A stretch of DNA of 64,000 nucleotides from Marisediminitalea oceani (GTDB lineage: Bacteria > Pseudomonadota > Gammaproteobacteria > Enterobacterales > Alteromonadaceae). Under the pieces are notes generated by a model that did no database searches, had not been told where the DNA came from, and worked only from the letters and a program-made list of their open reading frames with translations. The position numbers were made by a program, and so were the translations under genes. Of this stretch, positions 37,994 through 48,147 are shown one piece after another (within the stretch, counting starts at the first letter, position 1; each line of letters starts with the position of its first letter). The stretch spans positions 101,939 through 165,938 of the forward strand of contig NZ_RCUA01000015.1 in NCBI RefSeq assembly GCF_003731635.1. The letters are read 5' to 3'.

Positions 37994-39385
37994 ATGCTCG
38001 ACCCTGCTCTGCAACAACAGTACTCTGAGGCCCGAAAATCCAGGGATCGCCGGTTTGACGGGCGGTTTTTTGTGGCAGTGAAGACCACCGGTATTTTCTG
38101 CCGACCGGTTTGTCCTGCCCGCCTGCCAGATGAACAAAACGTCGATTACTATCATTATGCGCAGCAGGCTATTGAAGAAGGCTATCGCCCTTGTTTGCGG
38201 TGTCGGCCAGACAGCGTTCCGGGATCATTTGCCTGGCGCGGCGTAAGTACCACCACCCAGCGTGCCATGCGTTTATTGAGTGAAGCGCTTGATCAAACGG
38301 TGCAGGCTATCGCAGAGCGGTTAGGGATCAGCGAGCGTTACCTTGGGCAGTTGATCAACCGGGAGGTAGGCATGTCACCCAAACGGTTTCAGCTCCACAG
38401 TCGGTTATTGCTGGCAAAACGCCTGCTGCAGCAAACGTCTATGCCTGTTGAAGATGTGGCACTGGCCAGCGGGTTTCAATCGAGCCGCAGCCTGCAAAGC
38501 CACTTAAAAAAGGATTTTGCCTTAACCGCCGGTGATATACGCAAGGCTGATGGGCGGCAGGCCATGGCATCGGAACTGACGCTTTTTATGCCCGTACGTT
38601 TACCCTATAACTGGCCACAGATCCGGGACTTTCTGCAATTAAGAGCGCTGGCGGATATCGAGAGTGTGGATGAGCATAGTTATAGCCGCGCCTTTAACAT
38701 TGATAATGAGCCGGGTTTTGTTTGCGCTACGTTTGATGAGCAACAAGGTGGCTTCCAGATAAAAGCTCAGCTTACCCGACCGCAACACTTGCAGCCGTTG
38801 CTTAGCACATTGCGCCGGGTACTGGATATGGATACTGATCCACATAGTGTTGCGCAGGCATTAAGCAATGCAGGCGTAACGCCTGAACTGCAGACCACCG
38901 GCGTACGTTTACCCGGTGTGTGGAGTGTATTTGAAGCCGGCTGCCGGGCAATTATAGGCCAGCAAATCAGTATCAAAGCGGCAATTACGCAGTTGCAGCG
39001 TTTGAGCGATGAACTGGGTGAAAAACAGCCGTATGGCCATACTTTTCCCACTCCCCAGCGAGTGGCATCGTCGTCGCTGGATATGCTAAAAATGCCGGGA
39101 GCCAGAAAGCAGGCTATTCGCGATTTTGCCGCATTGGTGGCAGCAAATCCGGGGCAGGAAATCAGCGACAGTGACATTCTGGCCATCAAAGGGATTGGCC
39201 CCTGGACCTTACAATATATTAAACTGCGAGGCAGCAGTGAGCCGGATATCTATCTGGAAAAAGATCTTATCGTTGCCCGTCAGGCACAACGCTTTGCCAT
39301 TAAGGCATCGCTGGGGGCACCATGGCGCAGTTACCTCACCATCCAGCTATGGCTACTGGCCAATCAACACACCGGAGAAACCTAA
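37994..39385 (+). CDS. Ada-type regulator fused to AlkA DNA glycosylase
   Basis: A 463-residue protein: an Ada metal-binding domain (Cys36, Cys40, Cys67 and Cys70), an AraC-type helix-turn-helix pair (about residues 85-180), an AlkA N-terminal domain and a helix-hairpin-helix GPD glycosylase domain with LKMPGARKQAI and IKGIGPWTLQYIKLRG, the catalytic aspartate being in the following LEKDLIV. It would sense methyl phosphotriesters, activate repair genes and remove alkylated purines. Ogt and an EamA transporter follow in the same operon. Confidence 0.93.
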   Translation: MLDPALQQQYSEARKSRDRRFDGRFFVAVKTTGIFCRPVCPARLPDEQNVDYYHYAQQAIEEGYRPCLRCRPDSVPGSFAWRGVSTTTQRAMRLLSEALDQTVQAIAERLGISERYLGQLINREVGMSPKRFQLHSRLLLAKRLLQQTSMPVEDVALASGFQSSRSLQSHLKKDFALTAGDIRKADGRQAMASELTLFMPVRLPYNWPQIRDFLQLRALADIESVDEHSYSRAFNIDNEPGFVCATFDEQQGGFQIKAQLTRPQHLQPLLSTLRRVLDMDTDPHSVAQALSNAGVTPELQTTGVRLPGVWSVFEAGCRAIIGQQISIKAAITQLQRLSDELGEKQPYGHTFPTPQRVASSSLDMLKMPGARKQAIRDFAALVAANPGQEISDSDILAIKGIGPWTLQYIKLRGSSEPDIYLEKDLIVARQAQRFAIKASLGAPWRSYLTIQLWLLANQHTGET

Positions 39386-39837
39386 TGGCACTCAGTTACT
39401 GGCAAAGCCCTTGCGGACTTATGGCAATCAGCGCGGATGAAGAGGGCATCACCAGCATTCGGTTTGTGTCAGAGTCGACTGCTGAGGCAAGCCCCTCCGA
39501 CCTTACTCAGGCATGTTGCGAGCAGCTCGAAGCTTACTTCGAAGGCCGTCTGACCACTTTTAGCGTGCCGCTAAATCCATCTGGCACGGCGTTTCAGCAG
39601 CAGGTATGGCGCCAGTTGCAGACAATACCCTATGGCCACACAGTAAGTTACGGCGATATTGCCGATGGCATTGGTAAGCCTACGGCCTCGCGCGCAGTGG
39701 GCATGGCAAACGGCAAAAACCCGTTAACCATAATTGTGCCGTGCCATCGGGTGATTGGCAGCAATGGCAAATTAACCGGTTATGCGGGCGGGTTAACCAG
39801 AAAGCAGTTTTTATTGGCATTAGAAGGAGCAATTTAG
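39385..39837 (+). CDS. ogt: Methylated-DNA-protein cysteine methyltransferase
   Basis: A 150-residue protein; ATG overlaps the upstream stop (TAATG). It has the GTAFQQQVWRQLQTIPYG helix-turn-helix, the asparagine hinge region and the acceptor-cysteine motif IIVPCHRVIG. It removes O6-alkyl groups from guanine by suicide transfer. It works beside the Ada-AlkA fusion in alkylation repair. Confidence 0.95.
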   Translation: MALSYWQSPCGLMAISADEEGITSIRFVSESTAEASPSDLTQACCEQLEAYFEGRLTTFSVPLNPSGTAFQQQVWRQLQTIPYGHTVSYGDIADGIGKPTASRAVGMANGKNPLTIIVPCHRVIGSNGKLTGYAGGLTRKQFLLALEGAI

Positions 39838-40734
39838 GTGACACCGCGAGAACTGGGCGCATTATTACTCCTTGGCGCTATTTGGGGAGCCTCGTTTATT
39901 TTTATGCGCGTGGCAGCGCCTGAATTTGGCATAGTGCCGCTGGTGGTCCTTAGAACGTCACTGGCAACCCTGGTGTTTCTACCCTTTTTATTTCTCACCG
40001 GCGGTGGCCGGCAGATGGTTAAACTGTGGAAGCCAATGTGTCTGCTAGGGGCAATAAATACCGCGGTGCCTTTTGCGTTATTCAACTTTGCCAGCCTGCA
40101 ATTACAAAGCGGGGTACTGGCTATTCTAAATGCTACCGCGCCGATGTTTGCTGCCATGTTTGCCTTTATCTGGTTGCGGGAACGCCTCAGTAAGCTCGCT
40201 ATCGTCGGCCTGATGTGCGGGTTTGTTGGCGTAGTGGTGATTAGCCTTGATAAAACTCTGGGCAGTCAGCTCAGTATTGTGCCGGTACTGGCTGTGTTAG
40301 GTGCTGCCGGTTGTTACGGTTGGGGCGCTTGTATGATGAAAAAATCGCTGGCGGGGGTAAAACCAGTGGCGGTGGCTGCGGGCAGTCAGTTCTGGGCGTC
40401 GCTGTTAATTACTCCATTTGCATTAATGCAGCTGCCCCAGGCCTGGCCTTCGTCGCTGGCGTGGATGAACGCTCTGGCGCTGGCTCTGGTAGGCACAGGT
40501 CTGGCTTATTTGCTGTATTTCTATCTGATAGCTGCTGCCGGCCCGGCCAAAGCGGTGATGGTGGGTTATCTGGTGCCGTTATTTGGCATTGCGTGGGGCG
40601 TTATTTTTCTTAATGAGATGTTAAGTGTGTGGGACTTCTGTGGCGGACTACTGATATTGCTGGGGATAAGTTTTACTACAGGTTTTGCCCAGCGCATTGC
40701 GCACTGGGCAAAACAGCGGTTAGTCGTCAATTAA
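39838..40734 (+). CDS. EamA-family transporter (DMT superfamily)
   Basis: A 298-residue membrane protein with ten hydrophobic helices in two EamA repeats; the first opens with LLLGAIWGASFIFMRVA and the second with AAGCYGWGACMMKK. GTG start directly after the ogt stop, so co-transcribed. Family members export metabolites or drugs; the substrate is unknown. Confidence 0.88.
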   Translation: MTPRELGALLLLGAIWGASFIFMRVAAPEFGIVPLVVLRTSLATLVFLPFLFLTGGGRQMVKLWKPMCLLGAINTAVPFALFNFASLQLQSGVLAILNATAPMFAAMFAFIWLRERLSKLAIVGLMCGFVGVVVISLDKTLGSQLSIVPVLAVLGAAGCYGWGACMMKKSLAGVKPVAVAAGSQFWASLLITPFALMQLPQAWPSSLAWMNALALALVGTGLAYLLYFYLIAAAGPAKAVMVGYLVPLFGIAWGVIFLNEMLSVWDFCGGLLILLGISFTTGFAQRIAHWAKQRLVVN

Positions 40735-42144
40735 CTGCACACGCACCAAATTCCGGCCGTCCCGGCGAGCCTGATATAAAGCATCCTCAGCGTGGGCGGT
40801 CAGCTCATTGAGGTTACGCTTAGAGGCAGTAAACGACACACCAAAGCTGGCGGTTAAGTGCATTTCCGGATAGTCGCTTGGCGGCGGCAGAATAGCAATG
40901 CCGTGGCGCAGAGTCTGCGCCAGCTCCTGCGCTTCACGAGGCCCCATTTCGGGGAGCAGAATAATAAACTCCTCGCTGCTCCAACGCCCCAGTACGTCCT
41001 GTTCCCGCAGGTGACTGGAAATAAAACCAGAGACCTTGTCGAGCACGTCATCACCGGCATTGCGGCCAAACTGGTCGTTGATATCCATAAAGTGATCGAT
41101 GTCGACCATAATGATACTCAGTGACGCGTTTTGTTCTGTAAGCGACTGGTAGGTTTCTTCCAACTGATTGCGATCCGGCAGGCGGTGAGTATTACGAATA
41201 ATCAACTCCGGCTGCATATCGCGGCGGAAGTAATACAGCAAATTATAGATAAGCAGGAACAGCGCAAAAATAATCACCAGTATGGTAACCACACTGAAAA
41301 TAAAGCCCTGAGAAATTTCTGCTTGTCTGGCGTCCAGCGGGCTCAACAGGTAAACCGTCCAGCCAAACTGAGGCAGGCTCACTTCAGCAATGAGGTGGTC
41401 TTTACCATCAATGGTGATCAGTTGATTGTTAAGGGCGTTTTTGGCGCGGATAGGCTCCGGCAAGCTGGCGTACCAGGGTAATTCAGATAAGTTGGTAAAC
41501 TCAGAATAGGTGGCGACCAGCGTTTGATCCGATGACAGCATAATGTCACCAGCACCATCCACGAACAAAAAGTCGTAGCCATACTGGCGTTTGTAGGTTT
41601 CGAAAACCGAAACGAAGCTTTTTAAGCTTTTTCCTACGCCAAAAAAGCCTAAAAACTTACCGGCATCGTCATAAATCTTTATATCGATATAAAAATGTGG
41701 GTTTTCCCATTTACCAATATCGGCTACTGCATCGGCTTCTCTGTCACGATATTTAAAATACCACGATACCTCGCCTTCAATCAGCGCGAGCTTGCTACCA
41801 TCAGAATTGTATTGCATGCGGGCCAGATCGCTGGCAATAAAGAAGGTTAACCCAAACTCCTGTTCCAGCCGGTCCAGGGCAGAAAATACCTCGGGTTCGT
41901 TGATATTTTCATGCTCCATTAATTCTACCAGCTCCCGGGATTTCCCAAGGGCTTCAGAAACATGCAGCGGTTTTAATATTTGCGACACAATAAGCGAGAC
42001 CGCTGGCGACAACGACTGTTGTTGAGCCCGGCTTTGCTCGGCGACGATTTTTGAGATGCTGAAGTGTACCAGAGTGACAATGGCAATCACTACTACTGCA
42101 AACAGCAGTAATATACTTCGATGTAATGTCCTGAACGCATTCAC
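40720..42144 (-). CDS. Cache-sensor GGDEF-like protein with degenerate active site
   Basis: Start taken at GTG 42144, giving 474 residues and a membrane helix at the N-terminus (HRSILLLFAVVVIAIVTLVH); an upstream frame to 42255 exists. The periplasmic part (about 35-300) resembles a double-Cache sensor and a second helix leads to a GGDEF domain (about 320-470). The signature motif GG(D/E)EF reads SSEEF (RWSSEEFIILLPE), with both glycines replaced, so cyclic-di-GMP synthesis is doubtful. The 3' end overlaps the convergent EamA gene by 15 bp. Confidence 0.85.
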   Translation of the reverse strand: MNAFRTLHRSILLLFAVVVIAIVTLVHFSISKIVAEQSRAQQQSLSPAVSLIVSQILKPLHVSEALGKSRELVELMEHENINEPEVFSALDRLEQEFGLTFFIASDLARMQYNSDGSKLALIEGEVSWYFKYRDREADAVADIGKWENPHFYIDIKIYDDAGKFLGFFGVGKSLKSFVSVFETYKRQYGYDFLFVDGAGDIMLSSDQTLVATYSEFTNLSELPWYASLPEPIRAKNALNNQLITIDGKDHLIAEVSLPQFGWTVYLLSPLDARQAEISQGFIFSVVTILVIIFALFLLIYNLLYYFRRDMQPELIIRNTHRLPDRNQLEETYQSLTEQNASLSIIMVDIDHFMDINDQFGRNAGDDVLDKVSGFISSHLREQDVLGRWSSEEFIILLPEMGPREAQELAQTLRHGIAILPPPSDYPEMHLTASFGVSFTASKRNLNELTAHAEDALYQARRDGRNLVRVQLIDD

Positions 42145-42344
42145 TTGCTTTCTGTTTCTCCCTGTAAGCGGTGTTTTGGCCCGAAACTGAGTATAATACA
42201 GACAGAACGCTTTGCATGCTACTGTCGCCAAACACTGACGTATAACCTCACACACCTAAATAATCCGTTGCCTGAAAATGAGCGCTGACTTGTTGTGCCG
42301 GCTTGGTTACACTATTGGCCAAATATCAGTTAAAAGGATGAGTT

Positions 42345-43703
42345 ATGGCGTTTTCTGTAGTGGTTCTGGCAGCCGGTAAGGGCACCAGAATGAAGTCGGC
42401 GTTACCCAAAGTGTTGCACCCGGTTGGCGGTGTGGCGATGGTTCAACGGATTATCAATACCGCAGAATCCTTAACGGCCACGGCCGTGCATCTGGTTTAT
42501 GGCCATGGTGCCGACCAGCTACAGGCCAATGTTAGCGGGCAACAAATTAACTGGTGCCTGCAAGCCGAGCAATTAGGCACCGGCCATGCCGTAATGCAAA
42601 CGGTTGAACATATCAGCGACGAAGAAGACGTGATGATCCTGGTAGGGGACGCGCCGCTGATTAAAGCCGATACCCTGCAGCGACTCATCGATGTAAAAGC
42701 CAGTTGCGACTTAGCGCTTCTCACCGTAAACCTCGACGACCCAACTGGCATGGGGCGCATTATTCGTAACGACGATAACATTGTGGCCATTGTAGAACAT
42801 AAAGATGCTACCGAGGCGCAGCGTGCTATTACCGAAATTAATACCGGCATGATGATGATGCCCGGTAAAGACTTAAAGCGCTGGCTCAGCGAGCTGAATA
42901 ACGACAACGCCCAGGGCGAGTATTATCTTACCGACGTTATTGCCATGGCCGCCAACGAAGGCAAAGTGATCAAAGCTGCCCAGCCAGACTCGCCGCTGGA
43001 GGTTGAAGGTGTTAATAACCGCATTCAGCTGGCCCGCCTGGAGCGAACCCTGCAGCTATGGCAGGCAGAAGAACTGATGACCAACGGTGCCACTCTGGCT
43101 GACCCGCTGCGTGTGGATGTGCGTGGTGAGTTAACTACCGGACAGGATGTGTTTATTGACATCAATACGGTATTTAAAGGCAAAGTAACGCTGGGTAATA
43201 ACGTGGTGATCGGCCCCAACTGCGTGCTGATTGATTGCGAAGTGGCAGATAATGCCGTAATCGAAGCAAACAGTATTGTGGAACAAGCCAGCGTTGGTGA
43301 ATCCTGTACCGTAGGTCCTTACGGACGGTTACGCCCGGGCGCAGTAATGGAACGCGGTGCCAAAGTGGGCAACTTCGTCGAAATGAAAAAAGCCCGTTTA
43401 GGCGAAGGCGCCAAAGCCAATCACCTTACCTACCTGGGTGACGCCGACATCGGCGCCGGCAGTAATATTGGCGCAGGTACCATTACCTGTAACTATGACG
43501 GTGTAAATAAGTCTAAGACCCTAATTGGAGAAAATGCGTTTATTGGCTCTAATTCTGCGCTGGTTGCTCCGGTAGAGATAGGCGCAGGGGCAACGGTGGC
43601 AGCAGGCTCTATTATTACCGCTAAAGTGCCGGACGACGCACTGGCCGTGGCACGCAGCAAGCAGCGCAACATTGCTGGCTGGCAGCGTCCTAAGAAAAAA
43701 TAA
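42345..43703 (+). CDS. glmU: Bifunctional GlmU
   Basis: A 452-residue protein: an N-terminal uridyltransferase with [19 protein letters not shown] (residues 8-26), and a C-terminal left-handed beta-helix acetyltransferase with hexapeptide repeats (from about residue 250; [15 protein letters not shown]). It makes UDP-N-acetylglucosamine from glucosamine 1-phosphate. Its stop overlaps the next start (TAATG). Confidence 0.97.
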   Translation: MAFSVVVLAAGKGTRMKSALPKVLHPVGGVAMVQRIINTAESLTATAVHLVYGHGADQLQANVSGQQINWCLQAEQLGTGHAVMQTVEHISDEEDVMILVGDAPLIKADTLQRLIDVKASCDLALLTVNLDDPTGMGRIIRNDDNIVAIVEHKDATEAQRAITEINTGMMMMPGKDLKRWLSELNNDNAQGEYYLTDVIAMAANEGKVIKAAQPDSPLEVEGVNNRIQLARLERTLQLWQAEELMTNGATLADPLRVDVRGELTTGQDVFIDINTVFKGKVTLGNNVVIGPNCVLIDCEVADNAVIEANSIVEQASVGESCTVGPYGRLRPGAVMERGAKVGNFVEMKKARLGEGAKANHLTYLGDADIGAGSNIGAGTITCNYDGVNKSKTLIGENAFIGSNSALVAPVEIGAGATVAAGSIITAKVPDDALAVARSKQRNIAGWQRPKKK

Positions 43704-44743
43704 TGGCCCTTTCAGTATTGGTTATGGGTTTTGGCTACGCCGCCAAAACCTTTCACGTACCGTTTTTACAGGCGATGGATGCCTATAGCATTGCTGGCGT
43801 GGTGTCATCAGTTCCGGCCAAGGTGCAAGGAGTGCTGCCGGGCGTTAGCGTGTATAACAGTTTTGAGCAGGCAATCGCTGACGATAACTTTGATTTGGTA
43901 GTGATCACCACACCTAATCATCTGCATGCCGAACAGGCCGAAGCAGTGCTGCGTGCCGGGTGTCATGTGCTGGTGGAGAAACCTTTTACTCTCAGTAGTG
44001 AGCGGGCAGAGCAACTGGTAGCGCTCGCTGCTCAGCTTAATAAACAGCTTTGCGTGTTTCATAATCGTCGCTTCGACGGCGATTTCCTTACCCTTAAACA
44101 GCTAATCGCTGAGCAGGCGGTGGGCGATATAAAGCGGCTAGAAAGTCGTTTTGACCGGTTCAGACCCACGCCGCGCAAGCGCTGGCGGGAAAATGCCGGG
44201 CCGGGCAGCGGCATATTCTGGGATCTCGGCCCTCACCTCATCGACCAGGTTGTGCAGTTATTCGGGATGCCGCAGCAGGTATCGGCCGATATCCGCATTC
44301 TGCGAGACGGCGGTGAATCCGACGACGCCTTTGAGGTAACGCTGCATTACGCTGCTATCACCGTGAAGGTGGGCAGTTCGCCATTCGAAGCAGGCCCTAC
44401 ACTACGATATGCGCTGCAGGGCACCAAAGGCAGTTACCGCAAGTACCACCTCGATCCGCAGGAAGACCAGCTCAAAGCCGGCATGTCCTTTAACGATCCC
44501 GAGTGGTCTGTAGCACCCGCGCCGCAGCACGGTACACTCTACCTTGAAGATGAAAGTAAATTGGTGGCGACGATCAACGGCGGCTACACCACCTTTTACC
44601 GGCAGTTGGCAACGGCTTTAATCACCAACAACGCTGAGGCGTTACCTGCAAGCGGGCAGAGCGTAGTGGCGGTAATCCGGTTGATCGAACTGGCCAGGCT
44701 TGCCAGTGAGCAACAGCAAACATTAAGCGTGGAATGCATTTAA
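43703..44743 (+). CDS. Gfo/Idh/MocA-family oxidoreductase
   Basis: A 346-residue protein with an N-terminal Rossmann fold (VMGFGYAAKTFHVPFL), the EKPFTLSSERAEQLV lysine-proline motif, and the C-terminal domain with GIFWDLGPHLIDQ including the conserved Asp and His. It is like E. coli YdgJ; the substrate is a sugar or inositol derivative but is not known. It lies between glmU and a gene of unknown function, so a link to amino sugars is possible. Confidence 0.9.
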   Translation: MALSVLVMGFGYAAKTFHVPFLQAMDAYSIAGVVSSVPAKVQGVLPGVSVYNSFEQAIADDNFDLVVITTPNHLHAEQAEAVLRAGCHVLVEKPFTLSSERAEQLVALAAQLNKQLCVFHNRRFDGDFLTLKQLIAEQAVGDIKRLESRFDRFRPTPRKRWRENAGPGSGIFWDLGPHLIDQVVQLFGMPQQVSADIRILRDGGESDDAFEVTLHYAAITVKVGSSPFEAGPTLRYALQGTKGSYRKYHLDPQEDQLKAGMSFNDPEWSVAPAPQHGTLYLEDESKLVATINGGYTTFYRQLATALITNNAEALPASGQSVVAVIRLIELARLASEQQQTLSVECI

Positions 44744-45273
44744 CCGATCCGGATATTAACGCGCTGGGCGATAGTAACGCGCGAATTCGTGTGTATATTG
44801 GCAATCGCCCCAATACGCTGATTGAGCACGCCCAGCCCGGCGTATCCCCGCTGATGGCTCAGGATATATTCAATATCGGCCAGGCTTGCGGGAACGGTTG
44901 GCGAAAAGTGTTTAATGTTTATGCCAAGCTGATCTTTGCCCTGCCATCCACTCTGGGATTCAGAGACACCACATCCCGCTGGCAGGACTTTCGTGATAGC
45001 CGCTTATTGCAAGCAGGCTCTGGCACCGCGTTGTATTTCAACGAACCCGAAGAGTTTTCGCCCGACGTGTTGCACATTATTACCGGTAAGACCTACGCAA
45101 ACTCCCTTACTGTGGCTTCCTCCCTGTACTGGGAAACACCTGAATTTGCGATAAATAAGCAACGCAACATTGTGGTGTGCCCCTACTTTGATTACCGCCA
45201 ACTTTCGAATGCTAAGATAGTGTTTCTTATCGACTTGCTCGAGCAGTTACATTTACCTATGTATAAAAATTAA
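44734..45273 (+). CDS. Conserved protein of unknown function
   Basis: A 179-residue protein overlapping the previous gene by 10 bp. I do not recognise a domain. It has no signal peptide or membrane helix; an IYIGNRPN-like N-terminus, a region LIFALPSTLGFRDTTSRWQDFRDSRLLQ (quoted here in parts: FRDTTSRWQDFRDS) and a conserved-looking YFDYRQLSNAKIVFLIDLL end. Its place between glmU and the glmS regulator suggests a local, perhaps amino-sugar-related role. Confidence 0.75.
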   Translation: MHLTDPDINALGDSNARIRVYIGNRPNTLIEHAQPGVSPLMAQDIFNIGQACGNGWRKVFNVYAKLIFALPSTLGFRDTTSRWQDFRDSRLLQAGSGTALYFNEPEEFSPDVLHIITGKTYANSLTVASSLYWETPEFAINKQRNIVVCPYFDYRQLSNAKIVFLIDLLEQLHLPMYKN

Positions 45274-45280
45274 TTCGTAA

Positions 45281-45340
45281 CATTTGAAAGTTTAGTGCTA
45301 TATTTGTTTTCAAATGAAATATATAACTTTCGAATGAAAC
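45281..45340. promoter_or_regulatory. Three repeats of a TTTCRAATG-type box before the DeoR regulator
   Basis: The motif YTTTCRAATG occurs at 45281-45290 (reverse orientation, CATTTGAAAG), 45308-45316 (within TTTTCAAATGAAA) and 45327-45336 (within CTTTCGAATGAAAC). The last copy overlaps the ATG at 45334. This looks like an autoregulatory operator of the DeoR-type protein. Confidence 0.6.
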
Positions 45341-46104
45341 AAAAAAGAAACCTCCACGCGCGTCATGAAAGTATTGTTAACTGGGTTGTTCAGCACGGAC
45401 AAACCCCGGTGGAAACACTCGCCCGTGAGTTTTCGACTTCTGAAGTCACTATTCGTAAAGATCTGACCCTGCTCGCCGAGCAAGGCCGTCTGATCCGCCA
45501 GCATGGCGGTGCGGCGCCTCTTAACAAGCCACAACCTGCTACCAATACGCAGTTATCGCTTAAACAGGCGATTGGGCAGCTCGCTGCCTCGTTGGTAAAT
45601 GACAGCCACAAAATCGTTATCGACAGCGGCAGTACCACCGCCACTATGGTGGAGCACCTTAAACAGCCTTCGCAACTGGTGGTAATGACTAATTCGCTGA
45701 ATGTCGCCAACCAGTTAGTGACCTTTGATAATGAACCTACCGTGCTGATGACTGGCGGTACCTGGGATAAACAGTCGCAGTCGTTTCAGGGCAACATGGC
45801 GGGTAAGATGCTACAGTCCTATAGTTTTGATCTGGCCTTTGTGGGCGCAGCCGGACTGGATGTGGAGCGCGGCACCACCACCTATAATGAACTGACCCTG
45901 CTGAGCCAGGAAATGGCCCGGGTAGCCGGCAACGTGGTGGTATTAGCGGAATCAACCAAACTCAGGCATAAAATGCCGAATATCGAATTGGCCTGGCAAC
46001 AGGTAGCAGTGCTGGTAACCGATGACGGTTTACCATTCAGTGCAGAACAACAATTAAATCAACAAGGTGTGAAGGTAATGAAAGCCTCACTCAATGGAGA
46101 ATAG
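45334..46104 (+). CDS. DeoR-family regulator of glmS (GlmR-like)
   Basis: Start taken at ATG 45334 (256 residues), giving [19 protein letters not shown], which fits the family; no strong ribosome site is present, and an in-frame GTG at 45295 would add 13 residues. The N-terminus is a DeoR helix-turn-helix ([19 protein letters not shown]) and the C-terminus a sugar-phosphate-binding DeoRC domain with [14 protein letters not shown]. It lies 2 bp before glmS and probably adjusts glmS expression to amino-sugar phosphate levels. Confidence 0.85.
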   Translation: MKQKRNLHARHESIVNWVVQHGQTPVETLAREFSTSEVTIRKDLTLLAEQGRLIRQHGGAAPLNKPQPATNTQLSLKQAIGQLAASLVNDSHKIVIDSGSTTATMVEHLKQPSQLVVMTNSLNVANQLVTFDNEPTVLMTGGTWDKQSQSFQGNMAGKMLQSYSFDLAFVGAAGLDVERGTTTYNELTLLSQEMARVAGNVVVLAESTKLRHKMPNIELAWQQVAVLVTDDGLPFSAEQQLNQQGVKVMKASLNGE

Positions 46105-46106
46105 CT

Positions 46107-47939
46107 ATGTGTGGGATCGTCGGTGCGGTTGCAGAGCGAAATGTGGTTGAGATATTGCTTGAGGGCCTCAAGCGGCTTGAGTACCGGGGGTATGATTCGG
46201 CCGGGGTAGCGTTGTTACAACCCAATGGCATTCTTAGCCGCGTACGCCGTACCGGTAAGGTACAGGAACTGGTGGATGCGCTAAGCGATCAGGAAGCGCT
46301 TGGTTCTACTGGTATTGCACATACGCGCTGGGCGACTCATGGCGGTGTAACAGAAGCCAATGCGCATCCGCATTTTTCCGACGATCGAATTGCCGTAGTG
46401 CACAACGGTATCATTGAGAACTATCAGTCTCTGCGTGAGCAACTCACCAGCAAAGGTTACACCTTTACCAGCGATACAGACACCGAAACCATTGCCCACA
46501 CGGTGAATGAAGAATTAAAGAATACTGATTCTTTACTGGCTGCCGTGCAGGCTTCAGTAAGACAATTCCACGGCGCTTACGGCACTGTTATTATGGATCG
46601 CACCGACCCGTCTAAAGTGGTGGTTGCCCGCTCGGGCAGTCCGCTGGTGATTGGTCTTGGTCTGGGCGAAAACTTCATTGCCTCTGATCAGATGGCGCTG
46701 CTACCTGTAACCCGCCGTTTTATGTTTCTTGAAGAAGGCGATGTAGCCGAGATCACCCGTCGCAGTGTATTGGTGTTCGATAAAGACGGTAAGCCGGTTA
46801 AACGCGAGATTATCGAATCGAATATCGAACATGATGCTGGCGATAAAGGCGGTTATCGCCATTACATGCTCAAAGAAATCCACGAACAGCCAGTGGTTGT
46901 GCGTAACACTTTAAAAGAACGTGTGAGCGACGAGGGATTGCTGCCGGATATCTTTGGCAAGGGAGCCGATGAGCTGCTCGCTAAGATTAAACATGTTCAA
47001 ATTGTGGCCTGTGGTACCAGCTACCATGCGGGCATGACCGCACGTTACTGGCTGGAACAGTTTGCCAATGTGTCCTGTAACGTGGAAATTGCGTCCGAAT
47101 TCCGCTATCGCAAATCAGTGGTGCAGGAAAACAGCCTGCTGGTGACGATTTCTCAGTCAGGCGAAACCGCCGATACCCTCGCTGCACTGCGGTTAGCCAA
47201 AGAGCTGGGTTATACCGCCAGCCTGACCATTTGTAACGTGCCGGGCTCATCCTTGGTACGCGAGTCTGACATGGCGTTTATGACCCGCGCTGGCGCCGAA
47301 ATTGGCGTGGCTTCCACCAAAGCCTTTACCACCCAGCTTACGGCGTTTTTAATTCTGACCCTTGCCTTAGGTGAGCACAACGGCATGGCCGCAGCCGATA
47401 AACAAGCCATTGTGCAGGGGCTGCACAGTCTGCCAGCCAAGCTGGAAGAAACTTTGGCTATAACCCAGGGCATTGAAGATTTAGCTGAGGAATTTGCCGA
47501 TAAGAATCACTCCTTATTCCTTGGCCGCGGCGACCAGTACCCCATTGCAATGGAAGGCGCGTTAAAGCTCAAAGAGATTTCTTATATACACGCCGAAGCC
47601 TATGCATCAGGTGAGCTGAAGCATGGCCCACTGGCACTGATCGATGAAGAAATGCCGGTTATTGTGGTTGCGCCAAACAACGAGCTACTGGAAAAGCTCA
47701 AATCTAACGTTGAGGAAGTGCGTGCCCGTGGCGGAATCATGTACGTGTTTGCCGATAAAGACGCGTCATTCGCCAGTGACGAAACCATGCGGGTTATCAA
47801 TGTTCCACACTGCGACGGCCCGATCGCTCCAATTATCTACACCATCCCGCTGCAGTTGCTTTCGTATTACGTGGCACTGATAAAAGGCACAGACGTAGAC
47901 CAACCAAGGAACCTGGCTAAATCGGTTACTGTTGAGTAA
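46107..47939 (+). CDS. glmS: Glucosamine-6-phosphate synthase
   Basis: A 610-residue GlmS: N-terminal glutamine amidotransferase with Cys2 nucleophile ([10 protein letters not shown]), then two SIS sugar-phosphate isomerase domains ([39 protein letters not shown]) and the C-terminal [13 protein letters not shown]. It makes glucosamine 6-phosphate from fructose 6-phosphate and glutamine. The 3' end of glmS is the attTn7 site, and the island begins just after the stop at 47937-47939. Confidence 0.98.
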   Translation: MCGIVGAVAERNVVEILLEGLKRLEYRGYDSAGVALLQPNGILSRVRRTGKVQELVDALSDQEALGSTGIAHTRWATHGGVTEANAHPHFSDDRIAVVHNGIIENYQSLREQLTSKGYTFTSDTDTETIAHTVNEELKNTDSLLAAVQASVRQFHGAYGTVIMDRTDPSKVVVARSGSPLVIGLGLGENFIASDQMALLPVTRRFMFLEEGDVAEITRRSVLVFDKDGKPVKREIIESNIEHDAGDKGGYRHYMLKEIHEQPVVVRNTLKERVSDEGLLPDIFGKGADELLAKIKHVQIVACGTSYHAGMTARYWLEQFANVSCNVEIASEFRYRKSVVQENSLLVTISQSGETADTLAALRLAKELGYTASLTICNVPGSSLVRESDMAFMTRAGAEIGVASTKAFTTQLTAFLILTLALGEHNGMAAADKQAIVQGLHSLPAKLEETLAITQGIEDLAEEFADKNHSLFLGRGDQYPIAMEGALKLKEISYIHAEAYASGELKHGPLALIDEEMPVIVVAPNNELLEKLKSNVEEVRARGGIMYVFADKDASFASDETMRVINVPHCDGPIAPIIYTIPLQLLSYYVALIKGTDVDQPRNLAKSVTVE

Positions 47940-47956
47940 CCGATAGACTTGCTTTA

Positions 47957-48056
47957 TGTTGTGCACGTTAAATAATGATCGCAACAGTATTTAATGTGCG
48001 CAACTAATTTGAAAGTACGCAACTTATAAGTTCGCTACTGATACAAAGTACGAAAC
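47957..48056. mobile_element. Predicted end of a Tn7-like transposon at attTn7
   Basis: About 18 bp after the glmS stop begins a TGT-led terminus (TGTTGTGCAC at 47957-47966) followed by five degenerate copies of AAnGTnCGCAAC: 47974-47985, 47993-48004, 48012-48023, 48027-48038 and 48045-48056. Spacing is 19, 19, 15 and 18 bp. Tn7-like elements insert about 20-25 bp past glmS and carry arrays of about 20-bp TnsB sites of this kind (family knowledge). No tns genes are in view, so the element's other end and transposition genes, if present, lie outside the window. Confidence 0.65.
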
Positions 48057-48059
48057 AAA

Positions 48060-48086
48060 AACGGTCACGGGATGTGGCCGTTTTTT
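48060..48086 (+). terminator. Intrinsic terminator between glmS and the island genes
   Basis: Stem AACGGTCAC / GTGGCCGTT (one T-G pair) with a 5-base loop and six T. It would stop transcription from glmS entering the island. It lies beyond the repeat array and so belongs either to the element or to the original glmS 3' region. Confidence 0.88.
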
Positions 48087-48112
48087 GTTCACAATGTATA
48101 CTTACTTTAAAC

Positions 48113-48140
48113 TTGACAAAACTTGACTTCACCATATACT
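48113..48140 (+). promoter_or_regulatory. Sigma-70 promoter of the ImmA/IrrE gene
   Basis: TTGACA (48113-48118), 16 bp, TATACT (48135-48140). The ATG is at 48148, 8 bp after the -10 box, so transcription would start at or within a base or two of the start codon. A direct repeat of ACTTGAC overlaps the -35 and spacer and could be a binding site for the encoded XRE repressor. Confidence 0.75.
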
Positions 48141-48147
48141 GCTCGCC

